A stretch of DNA of 13,256 bases from Candidatus Altimarinota bacterium (lineage in GTDB: Bacteria > Patescibacteriota > Gracilibacteria > UM-FILTER-43-11), in NCBI GenBank assembly GCA_029934675.1, contig JAOZLT010000018.1, forward strand, positions 1-13,256, written 5' to 3'. The translations under genes were made by a program, and so were the position numbers. Of the stretch, positions 6,499 to 11,755 are shown in pieces. Below the pieces are notes generated by a model. It saw only the letters and a list, made by a program, of their open reading frames with translations, was not told the origin of the DNA and did no database searches. Every line of letters begins with the position of its first letter. The first letter of the stretch is position 1.

Positions 6499-6600
6499 CG
6501 AATTGACTTCGTATGGATTTCGAATAGGCTGCGGATTGACTGAGTGCCTGGTCCATTGGAAGTCGCGAGTCCGATGAAAATCGGATGAGCCGAAATCCAT
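6499..6600. repeat. Structured repeat between convergent genes
   Basis: The spacer after the 5728 gene folds on itself. ATGGATTTCG (6513-6522) pairs with CGAAATCCAT (6591-6600), closing a region that contains TCCGAT (6570-6575) paired with ATCGGA (6580-6585) around a GAAA tetraloop. CGAATTGACTTCGTAT (6499-6514) recurs exactly, inverted, at 9046-9061. It may end transcription in both directions, although no strong T-tract follows. Confidence 0.65.
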
Positions 6601-6603
6601 TCA

Positions 6604-7644
6604 TTATTTTTTCTGCCTAATAATAATCGGTAGGCTCATATTTTGAATTTCTGTTACTTTTACGCCTGCAATAAGTGCGGAGCGGTTGGTTTTGATAGCT
6701 GTAATCAAATTTTCTAGGTTTGGTTTGAAGAATTTGTAGTAATCCTGAAGTGTTTTGTATGAACCGAGCTTTGCTTTATTTTCCACTTGATCTTCTTGTA
6801 AGCCAATAAATTTTGCTAATTCTTTTTCAGATTCATTACCTTCAAATATTTTCATATTTTCGAAAAAGGCTGATTCACTGGTTTTTATTTCAACTTCCTG
6901 TGTTTTGGTATTAGTGGTAAGGAAATCAATTTTGTATTGTAAATCATTTATCCTCTGATTTGTCTTTTTTAGTAAAGTATTTAGAAGGAACAAATATTCA
7001 TCCAGTTTGTCTGATCTGTTTTCCGCCTGGTCTAAATATTTGAATAGATCGATAGATAACGTGTTTTTAATCTGACTTAGTATCTGCGAATCGGTTTGTA
7101 GAACGGAATTAATATCTATTGTTTTTTCACCTAAATAATATGTTGCAAGAATACTTTTCTGCAGAGCTTTGGCATGTTTTTGTTGCATTTTTGTAAGGTG
7201 CTGACCTGTACTCAAATAACTTGTTAGCCATATGCTATTTTTTAGTTTTTCACCTAATGGTGATGCTGTTTCACCACGACCTTGTCCAAATATTCCGTTA
7301 ACTTCAGCTCCTGTTAAACTACCTGCAGTTAAAACTGATGCCAGCATATTTCTGTGTGAACGATTGGCTAGGTTATCGATTTTATACACACTTAACACGC
7401 CTGTTTTTATGCCATCTGTTTCTATTGTTGTTTGCTGAGGCGTATTAGGATTAAATATATTTGTTATATTGCTCCAATTTCTAAATATAAGAAGGCTTAC
7501 GAGGGCAATAACAAATGTTGTTAAAAAAATTGGTAGTACTTTTTCTTTTACAGGATTATGTTTATTTATCAGTTTTTTTAACCTTTTTTGAGCTTTTTCG
7601 TGTTCACTGACGTGATGCTTGAGGTGAATATAGTTCTTTTTCAT
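6604..7644 (-). CDS. Single-pass membrane protein with coiled-coil exterior, unknown function
   Basis: A 346-aa protein I cannot assign to a family. The N-terminus (1-35) is short and basic (HEKAQKRLKKLINKHN), then one hydrophobic segment (about 37-54, VLPIFLTTFVIALVSLLIF) anchors it. The positive-inside rule places the N-terminus in the cytoplasm and the remaining 290 residues outside. The outer part has a Thr/Pro/Asn-rich stretch (60-75), a Gly-rich patch (GAEVNGIFGQGRGE, about 113-126) and long Leu/Lys/Gln-rich helices (about 140-330) with coiled-coil character. It could be a surface or envelope-spanning scaffold. The -10 box at 7651-7656 puts the transcript start at or beside the ATG, predicting a leaderless mRNA, with the -35 supplied by the adjacent 7-bp repeat array. 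Confidence 0.8.
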   Translation of the reverse strand: MKKNYIHLKHHVSEHEKAQKRLKKLINKHNPVKEKVLPIFLTTFVIALVSLLIFRNWSNITNIFNPNTPQQTTIETDGIKTGVLSVYKIDNLANRSHRNMLASVLTAGSLTGAEVNGIFGQGRGETASPLGEKLKNSIWLTSYLSTGQHLTKMQQKHAKALQKSILATYYLGEKTIDINSVLQTDSQILSQIKNTLSIDLFKYLDQAENRSDKLDEYLFLLNTLLKKTNQRINDLQYKIDFLTTNTKTQEVEIKTSESAFFENMKIFEGNESEKELAKFIGLQEDQVENKAKLGSYKTLQDYYKFFKPNLENLITAIKTNRSALIAGVKVTEIQNMSLPIIIRQKK

Positions 7645-7650
7645 CTTATT

Positions 7651-7679
7651 ATTATAGCATATGTAGTCTCAAGTCTCAA
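7651..7679 (-). promoter_or_regulatory. Promoter of the 6604-7644 gene, with -35 inside a repeat array
   Basis: On the minus strand, TTGAGA (7679-7674) and TATAAT (7656-7651) are 17 nt apart, with TATGC extending the -10. The -35 is the complement of TCTCAA in the second copy of the TCTCAAG array. Only 6 nt separate the -10 from the ATG, so the transcript should start at the start codon. Confidence 0.75.
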
Positions 7680-7779
7680 GTGCGAGTCTCAAGTCTCAAA
7701 TCTCAAGTCTCAAGTCTTAAGTCTCAAGTCTCAAGTGCGAGTCTCAAGTGCGAGTCTCAAGTTTCAAGTCTCAAGTGCG
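7667..7779. repeat. Array of 7-bp TCTCAAG repeats with TGCGAG interruptions
   Basis: About a dozen copies of TCTCAAG, some with one change (TCTCAAA, TCTTAAG, TTTCAAG), are joined head to tail and interrupted several times by TGCGAG. The array fills the spacer between two divergent genes. The same two units return in both orientations at 10922-11003. An open frame through the array translates as a repeating LKSQV pattern only because seven is not a multiple of three; I do not regard it as a gene. Confidence 0.9.
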
Positions 7780-7810
7780 GATTTAAAATATGCAATCAAT
7801 AATCGAAAAA

Positions 7811-7821
7811 TGTGCTAAAAT
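7811..7821 (+). promoter_or_regulatory. Extended -10 promoter of the GT4 gene
   Basis: TGTGCTAAAAT combines a TG-extended -10 with TAAAAT (7816-7821); no good -35 is visible. Transcription would begin near 7828. That is downstream of the possible GTG at 7822, so it supports the ATG at 7849 as the start. Confidence 0.5.
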
Positions 7822-7848
7822 GTGTCTGAAATTATTAACCAAACTAAA

Positions 7849-8964
7849 ATGCGAATTGGAATTGATGCTAGGATGTATGGTTCTGGGTTTACAGGTATAG
7901 GAAGATATACTTTTGAGCTAATAAGAAATCTGGCTGAAATGGATACGGTGAACGAGTATGTAATTTTTTTGAGAAAGGAATCTTTTAATGCTTTTAATCC
8001 TCCTAATGAGAGATTTACAAAGGTTTTAGCGGATTTTCCACATTATTCTTTTGCCGAGCAGTTTGGTTTTAAAAAGCTTTTAAATAAGACAGCTCTTGAT
8101 TTAATGCATTTTTGTCATTTTAACGCACCGATTTTTTACAAAAAGCCGTATATTGTAACGGTTCATGACCTTACACTTTCATTTTTTCCGGGTAAGAAGT
8201 TTAATAGTTTTTGGAGGAGACTAGCTTATCGGATAGTGTTAAAAAAAGTTACTAACAGAGCTAGAAAGATAATTACTGTTTCTAGGCATACAAAAAAGGA
8301 TTTACAGAAGATGTATAATATTCCTGATGAGAAAATAAGTGTGATATATAATGGTGTAAATCCTGAATTTGGAGAAAAGTCAGAAACTTTGAAAGCAGAT
8401 TTAATGAAAAGGTTAGGTCTTCAGAAGCCATTTTTTTTATATACCGGTGTGTGGCGAGATCATAAGAATATTGTGGGTATGATAAAGGCATTTGCTGAGA
8501 TGAATAAAGATTTAGGTAATCAATATAATCTTGTAATTACAGGCAAACATAATCCTAGCTATAATGAAATACCTAATACTGTAAAAGAATTGGGGTTAGA
8601 AGATGATGTACATTTGGTTGGATTGGTATCTGAAGATGATTTGAAATGCTTATATCAACATGCTTTGGCGTATGTTTTTCCTTCATTTTATGAAGGTTTT
8701 GGATTGCCACCACTTGAGGCTATGCAATGTGGAACTCCGGTTATTGCTTCTAATAAATCCGCTATCCCTGAAGTGTGTGGAGAGGGGAATGCTTTGTTTT
8801 TTGATCCTTATAATATTGATGATATGAAAGAGAAAATGCATATAATTGCTACTGATGCTTCTGTACGACAGCATTTAGTTAATGCCGGTTTTGAGAGGGT
8901 TAAGATATTTGATTGGGGGGAGATGACTAGCTCAGTACTTAATATTTATAACCAAACCGGATAG
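7849..8964 (+). CDS. GT4-family glycosyltransferase
   Basis: This enzyme moves a sugar from a nucleotide-sugar donor to a glycan or lipid carrier at the inner face of the membrane. The 371-aa protein (counted from the ATG at 7849) has the GT-B layout: an acceptor domain starting MRIGIDARMYGSGFTGIGRYT (1-21), VTVHDLT (103-109), ITVSRHTKKDL (142-152), IYNGV (166-170), then the donor domain with LYTGVWRDHKNI (197-208), and the GT4 signature EGFGLPPLEAMQCGTPVIAS (282-301) containing the EX7E pair E282/E290, followed by AIPEVCGEGNALFFDP. Mannosyltransferase-like specificity is possible but not fixed by sequence. An upstream in-frame GTG at 7822 would add nine residues but overlaps the predicted promoter. 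It may supply the O-antigen ligase-like protein at 3725. The stop codon lies inside a 22-bp repeat. Confidence 0.93.
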   Translation: MRIGIDARMYGSGFTGIGRYTFELIRNLAEMDTVNEYVIFLRKESFNAFNPPNERFTKVLADFPHYSFAEQFGFKKLLNKTALDLMHFCHFNAPIFYKKPYIVTVHDLTLSFFPGKKFNSFWRRLAYRIVLKKVTNRARKIITVSRHTKKDLQKMYNIPDEKISVIYNGVNPEFGEKSETLKADLMKRLGLQKPFFLYTGVWRDHKNIVGMIKAFAEMNKDLGNQYNLVITGKHNPSYNEIPNTVKELGLEDDVHLVGLVSEDDLKCLYQHALAYVFPSFYEGFGLPPLEAMQCGTPVIASNKSAIPEVCGEGNALFFDPYNIDDMKEKMHIIATDASVRQHLVNAGFERVKIFDWGEMTSSVLNIYNQTG

Positions 8965-9062
8965 ACCTCGAATTGACTTCGGATAGACCTCGAATGGATT
9001 AATTTGGTAGATCTTACAAGTCAATACGAAGTCAGTTCGATATCAATACGAAGTCAATTCGA
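8958..9062. repeat. Pair of 22-bp repeats in inverted orientation
   Basis: CGGATAGACCTCGAAT occurs at 8958-8973 and 8980-8995 (22-bp step). A second unit starting TCAATACGAAGTCA occurs at 9021 and 9043 (also a 22-bp step) and differs at one base over 20. CGAATTGACTTCG (8969-8981) is the complement of CGAAGTCAATTCG (9049-9061), so the two halves can form a long stem. The left half begins inside the 3' end of the GT4 gene; the right half ends 4 nt before the next start codon. Confidence 0.8.
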
Positions 9063-9065
9063 AAC

Positions 9066-9359
9066 ATGCAAAAACTAAGTGATCTCATCAAAGGCCGTTT
9101 GGATGCTCACGCATTAAGTTCATCTGCAAAGTCATCAGAAGTCATATATAAGGCTAATATTATGTTAAATGATTTATTTAAAGAATCACAAGGAAACGTA
9201 AAAGCTTATCGTTTTGAACGTGGAATTCTTTTTATAGCGACCAAAAATGCTATATGGAGTCAAGAGGTGTGGGGAGTGCAGGAATCAGTGTTAAATAATC
9301 TAAAAAAACAATTTGGAGAAAGAATTGTAAAAAAAGTTTTAATCAAAAGTGACCGCTGA
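9066..9359 (+). CDS. DciA/DUF721-like protein
   Basis: DciA-type proteins help load the replicative helicase DnaB in bacteria that lack DnaC or DnaI. This 97-aa protein matches the compact C-terminal portion of DUF721: an N-terminal helix (LSDLIKGRLDAHAL, 4-17), a central strand-turn-strand GILFIATKNAIWSQEV (53-68, with the characteristic NAIWSQEV resembling the family's SxxWAqEL), a helix (VLNNLKKQFG, 75-84) and a final strand IVKKVLIK (87-94). Similarity is moderate and the protein is short, so the functional call is less certain than the family call. It is the only clear gene in the window that ends in TGA. No promoter is visible immediately upstream; it may be read through from the GT4 gene across the 22-bp repeats. 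Confidence 0.75.
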   Translation: MQKLSDLIKGRLDAHALSSSAKSSEVIYKANIMLNDLFKESQGNVKAYRFERGILFIATKNAIWSQEVWGVQESVLNNLKKQFGERIVKKVLIKSDR

Positions 9360-9434
9360 TTATGCTGATTTTATGGATTTACCATGATTGATTGTCAGGA
9401 TGACCAGGGTTGTGGGATTACTATTATTTTTTTG

Positions 9435-9463
9435 TTGACAATTAACTAAAGCTCAATTACAAT
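9435..9463 (+). promoter_or_regulatory. Promoter of rpsP-khpA
   Basis: TTGACA (9435-9440) and TACAAT (9458-9463) are 17 nt apart. Transcription should start near 9470, giving a leader of about 60 nt before the GTG start of rpsP, one of the longer leaders in this window. Confidence 0.8.
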
Positions 9464-9530
9464 TTGCCTCGCCTTGTATCGCATGGTGCATGGTTAACTA
9501 ATTTGATAATATTTAATTTCTGAACTGCCC

Positions 9531-10034
9531 GTGTTAAAAATCCGACTCCAGCGTACCGGAAGAAAAAATAGACCTTTTTATAGAGTTGTAGTTGCTGAAC
9601 ATTCGGCTCCTGTAAAAGGTAATATTATAGATCAGCTTGGTTCTTATGATCCTTTGGAAAAGCCTTGGCGTTTTGATGTAGATACGGATAAGGTCCTTGA
9701 GTGGATTAAAAAAGGAGCCAAACCAACTAATACCGTAGCTCGTCTTTTAAAATCAGCTGGTGTTAAGGATATGGAGAAATATATTGTCGAGATGGTAAGT
9801 CGTAAGAAGAAAAAAGCAGAGGAAGAGAAACCAGATTCTGCTAAGGCTTCGTCCGATGAGAAGGAAGAAGCTCCAAAAACTGAGAATGAAGAAAAAGCTT
9901 TAGTTGAAGAACCAAAAGAGGATGAAAAAGTAAAGGATGAAACTTCAGAAGATTCTAAGGAAGAAGAAAAGAAAGAGGACGCTCTAGCAGAAGAATCAAA
10001 AGAGGACGTTGTTTCGGAAGATGATAAGAAGTAA
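9531..10034 (+). CDS. rpsP: 30S ribosomal protein S16 with a long acidic tail
   Basis: S16 binds 16S rRNA and stabilises the small subunit. The core (1-85) is a clear match: MLKIRLQRTGRKNRPFYRVV with the usual KIRL...GxKxxPFYRxVV pattern, IDQLGSYDP (33-41), and KKGAKPTNTVARLLKSAGV (60-78). It starts with GTG, which fits the conserved MxKIRL start. S16 is normally about 80-90 aa; this one has 167. The extra 75 residues begin with a basic patch (RKKKK, 91-95) and continue as a disordered, Glu/Lys/Asp-rich tail. Within the tail ALVEEPKED (123-131) is repeated as ALAEESKED (151-159) 28 residues later, suggesting an internal duplication. It is co-transcribed with khpA. Confidence 0.96.
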   Translation: MLKIRLQRTGRKNRPFYRVVVAEHSAPVKGNIIDQLGSYDPLEKPWRFDVDTDKVLEWIKKGAKPTNTVARLLKSAGVKDMEKYIVEMVSRKKKKAEEEKPDSAKASSDEKEEAPKTENEEKALVEEPKEDEKVKDETSEDSKEEEKKEDALAEESKEDVVSEDDKK

Positions 10035-10043
10035 ATTTGTTTA

Positions 10044-10090
10044 AAATTAAAAATTCATAATTAAAAATTCTTAATTCCTAATTCTTAATA
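10044..10090. repeat. AT-rich short-period repeat between rpsP and khpA
   Basis: TTAAAAATTC occurs twice and degrades into TTAATTCCTAATTCTTAAT, filling the 58-nt spacer. It may be another locus-specific short-period array, though the low complexity of AT-rich DNA makes this weak. Confidence 0.4.
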
Positions 10091-10092
10091 TT

Positions 10093-10452
10093 ATGGCTGA
10101 AGAAGAAATATCTACTGAAGACCAGGCTACGGGTCCTGACAAAGATTTTGTCGAATACGTGGTAAAATCTATTGTTGGTGAACCTGATAAAGTGGTTGTC
10201 ACAAGAACAGTTGATTCAATGGGTGTTTTACTTACCTTACAAGTATCTAAAGAGGATATGGGTAAAGTTATTGGTAAAAGTGGCCAAACAGCGAAGTCAG
10301 TTCGTATTTTACTTCGTGTTATTGGCGCTAAAACCAACACTCGTATTAATATGAAGATTGTTGAGCCGGAAGGTGGTGAGGTTAAGATGGGTGAATTAGA
10401 AGATGAAAAAGAGGAAAAGAGTGTTTTGGATGAACCAGATCTTGAGATATAA
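10093..10452 (+). CDS. khpA: KH-domain RNA-binding protein KhpA
   Basis: KhpA is a small RNA-binding protein that, with KhpB/EloR, affects translation and cell elongation. The KH core spans about 17-90: DFVEYVVKSIVGEPDKVVV (18-36), then VSKEDMGKVIGKSGQTAKSVRILLR (51-75) containing the GxxG loop GKSG (61-64), then the last strand INMKIVEP (85-92). Typical KhpA proteins are about 75-85 aa; this one has acidic extensions at both ends (EEEISTED; GELEDEKEEKSVLDEPDLE). It follows rpsP, the usual rpsP-khpA order, but rimM and trmD, which often come next, are missing here. A terminator follows at 10463-10530. Confidence 0.93.
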   Translation: MAEEEISTEDQATGPDKDFVEYVVKSIVGEPDKVVVTRTVDSMGVLLTLQVSKEDMGKVIGKSGQTAKSVRILLRVIGAKTNTRINMKIVEPEGGEVKMGELEDEKEEKSVLDEPDLEI

Positions 10453-10462
10453 TTTTTGATTA

Positions 10463-10530
10463 GGATTCGGTACTTAAGATTCAGGATTCATCCGAATTCA
10501 GAATTTTGAATCCCGAATCCTTTTTTATTT
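10463..10530 (+). terminator. Terminator after rpsP-khpA built from GGATTC repeats
   Basis: GGATTCGG (10463-10470) and GATTCA (10478-10483) pair with TGAATC (10507-10512) and CCGAATCC (10513-10520). Six T and then ATTT follow directly. The arms carry repeated GGATTC/GAATTC words, so this terminator appears to be made from a short-period repeat. Confidence 0.8.
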
Positions 10531-10545
10531 ACTTAGAAATTTGAT

Positions 10546-10920
10546 ATGGATGGTGGTCTTATGGTAACTAATGAATTTAATATTGTTGACCTTATGAATT
10601 TAGGGGTAGCAATAGCGATAATAGTCGCAGGAACATTGTCTGTGTTTTACATTTTTTTTGGTGGTATATCCTTTATTTTGTCTGGTGGGCAGGAGGATAA
10701 GATTAAACAAGCGGTTCATACAATTCGTTATGCGATAATAGGTCTTATCGTTACTATATTTTCTGTTACGATAATAAAGATACTAGGACTTGTATTTGGT
10801 TTTGATCTTCTTTCTCTTATAACTTGGGATAGAATTACTGTATTGATGAATAACTTGATTACTAAAATAGCTAGTGGAACTACGGGGCAAAATTTGCCTG
10901 GAAGCGGAAATTTGCGATAA
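10546..10920 (+). CDS. T4SS pilin-like (TrbC/VirB2-type) small membrane protein
   Basis: A 124-aa protein with two hydrophobic segments (about 18-46 and 61-88) joined by a short polar hairpin GGQEDKIKQAVHTIRYA (47-63), and a Gly/Asn-rich end (TGQNLPGSGN). The pattern IFFGGISFILSGGQEDKIKQ is typical of the small proteins predicted to be type IV secretion pilins in Patescibacteria. VirB2/TrbC pilins have the same two-helix plan and assemble into an extracellular filament. Here the first helix is not preceded by an obvious signal peptide beyond the hydrophobic stretch itself. The second Met (10561) is another possible start. It stands alone: no VirB4 or VirD4 gene is nearby, so the secretion role is inferred from family only. 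Confidence 0.78.
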   Translation: MDGGLMVTNEFNIVDLMNLGVAIAIIVAGTLSVFYIFFGGISFILSGGQEDKIKQAVHTIRYAIIGLIVTIFSVTIIKILGLVFGFDLLSLITWDRITVLMNNLITKIASGTTGQNLPGSGNLR

Positions 10921-10921
10921 A

Positions 10922-11003
10922 TCTCAAGTGCGAGTCTCAAGTGGTTTTTTTGTGGTAATAAAAAAAATCCCAATTACAATCTTGAGACTTTAGACTCGCA
11001 CTC
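10922..11003. repeat. Inverted pair of TCTCAAG/TGCGAG units between convergent genes
   Basis: The left arm reads TCTCAAGTGCGAGTCTCAAG. The right arm (from about 10981) reads CTTGAGACTTTAGACTCGCA. CTCAAG and GTGCGAGT pair with CTTGAG and ACTCGCAC, with a 7-nt bulge equal to one degenerate repeat unit. The units are the same as in the array at 7667-7779. The hairpin sits between two convergent genes and may separate their transcripts. Confidence 0.75.
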
Positions 11004-11006
11004 GCA

Positions 11007-11621
11007 CTATTCGATTTCCATCGAAGCTATTTTGATGTTTTTGAAGTCGAATGGGAAACGGAATGATTCTTGAGCTCTTATTAGATTTGCAAATAGACTC
11101 CAGGGACTGTCTTTGATATAGACAAAAGCATTACCTCTTTCTTGATTGGGATTGTAATCTTCTACGAAGTCAATTTGAGGTGTTACTGGCACAACTCCGT
11201 ATAGCATAGCTCTTTGTGCTTCTTTCAAACACTCATTACTTGTGGTTGATATTAGAATAATGTCAGCTGCTGCATATATTTTTCTTTTTTCATCTTCACT
11301 AGCTTCGGTAATTGCAACTTTTTCAGGATTTTCTTCAGCTAATCCTGTGAAATATTTTTGATATTTTTCTGTACCTATACTTGTGATTACTATTTCAACA
11401 GGTTGTTCAAGAATACCATTCATAATATCTTGAATCATTGCTAGATTATTTTGGTCTGTAAGTGGGTAAGTAACGCAAATTAAGGGAATTTTTTTATCAA
11501 ATGTAAGGCCGATTTCTTCACAAAAAACTTCTTTATTCTTAAGTTTATTTTTAATAGTCTTCTTGCTATATTTCTGAGAAATTTTGTTGTCGTAAGCCGG
11601 ATTAAATTTGTTATTAGTCAT
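11007..11621 (-). CDS. Orphan GT5-like (glycogen/starch synthase) C-terminal domain
   Basis: This protein resembles the C-terminal, nucleotide-sugar-binding half of glycogen/starch synthases (GT5). Counted from the Met at 11621 it has 204 residues: a basic start (NKISQKYSKKTIKNKLKNK), IPLICVTYPLTDQNN (45-59, like the GRLxxQKG strand), VEIVITSIGTEKYQKYFTGLAEENPEKVAI (75-104, like the LGTGD..YE..F..La..yP strand), KRKIYAAADIILIST (112-126), and YGVVPVTPQIDFVEDYNP (141-158, like YGTxPvvr.tGGL.Dtv.Dy). The acceptor domain is absent, and SNECLKEAQRA replaces the usual FEPCGLtQl, so key residues look altered. Independent activity is doubtful. I prefer the 11621 start because a consensus promoter lies between it and the further in-frame ATG at 11705. 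Confidence 0.7.
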   Translation of the reverse strand: MTNNKFNPAYDNKISQKYSKKTIKNKLKNKEVFCEEIGLTFDKKIPLICVTYPLTDQNNLAMIQDIMNGILEQPVEIVITSIGTEKYQKYFTGLAEENPEKVAITEASEDEKRKIYAAADIILISTTSNECLKEAQRAMLYGVVPVTPQIDFVEDYNPNQERGNAFVYIKDSPWSLFANLIRAQESFRFPFDFKNIKIASMEIE

Positions 11622-11646
11622 TAATTTACTTCTAAGATATCTAGCT

Positions 11647-11675
11647 ATTATAGCATATCTATCTCTGAAAATCAA
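11647..11675 (-). promoter_or_regulatory. Promoter of the GT5-like gene
   Basis: On the minus strand, TTGATT (11675-11670) and TATAAT (11652-11647) are 17 nt apart, with an extended TATGC before the -10. Transcription near 11640 leaves a leader of about 20 nt to the ATG at 11621. Confidence 0.7.
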
Positions 11676-11684
11676 ATATTTTAA

Positions 11685-11715
11685 TACCCAATTTTCAATA
11701 CCCAATATTCAATTC
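11685..11715. repeat. Short-period CCCAATATTCAAT-type repeat
   Basis: Degenerate copies of a unit like AATACCCAATTTTC, AATACCCAATATTC run through the divergent spacer. The array is short, and the copies are seen directly. Confidence 0.45.
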
Positions 11716-11717
11716 AT

Positions 11718-11746
11718 TTGTAATTTGGTAATTAGAACATTAAAAT
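11718..11746 (+). promoter_or_regulatory. Promoter of the exonuclease gene
   Basis: TTGTAA (11718-11723) and TAAAAT (11741-11746) are 17 nt apart. The -10 ends 9 nt before the ATG at 11756, giving a predicted leader of about 3 nt. Confidence 0.5.
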
Positions 11747-11755
11747 CTATTTATT

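Noticed and set aside
6496..6600. tRNA or small structured RNA gene
   Set aside because: The stems do not form a cloverleaf, there is no T-loop GGTTCGAATCC-type motif or promoter, and repeat similarity to 8958-9062 explains the structure.
7667..7779. CRISPR-like array
   Set aside because: Units are only 7 bp, head to tail, without unique spacers of constant length; no cas gene is present.
7588..7818. Open frame encoding a repeating LKSQV peptide
   Set aside because: It runs through the TCTCAAG array, where a 7-bp unit keeps all frames alike and free of stops. It overlaps the start and promoter of the minus-strand gene and has no independent support.
7822..7848. GTG start for the GT4 glycosyltransferase
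   Set aside because: It lies directly after the TAAAAT box and before the expected transcript start; family members begin with MRIGIDAR, matching the ATG at 7849.
9357..9359. TGA read as glycine (recoded genetic code)
   Set aside because: No gene here contains an in-frame TGA, and the DciA-like protein ends at the family's normal end, so TGA is a stop.
11622..11705. Upstream ATG extending the GT5-like gene by 28 residues
   Set aside because: A good promoter (11647-11675) lies inside the extension, and the extra residues do not resemble the family.
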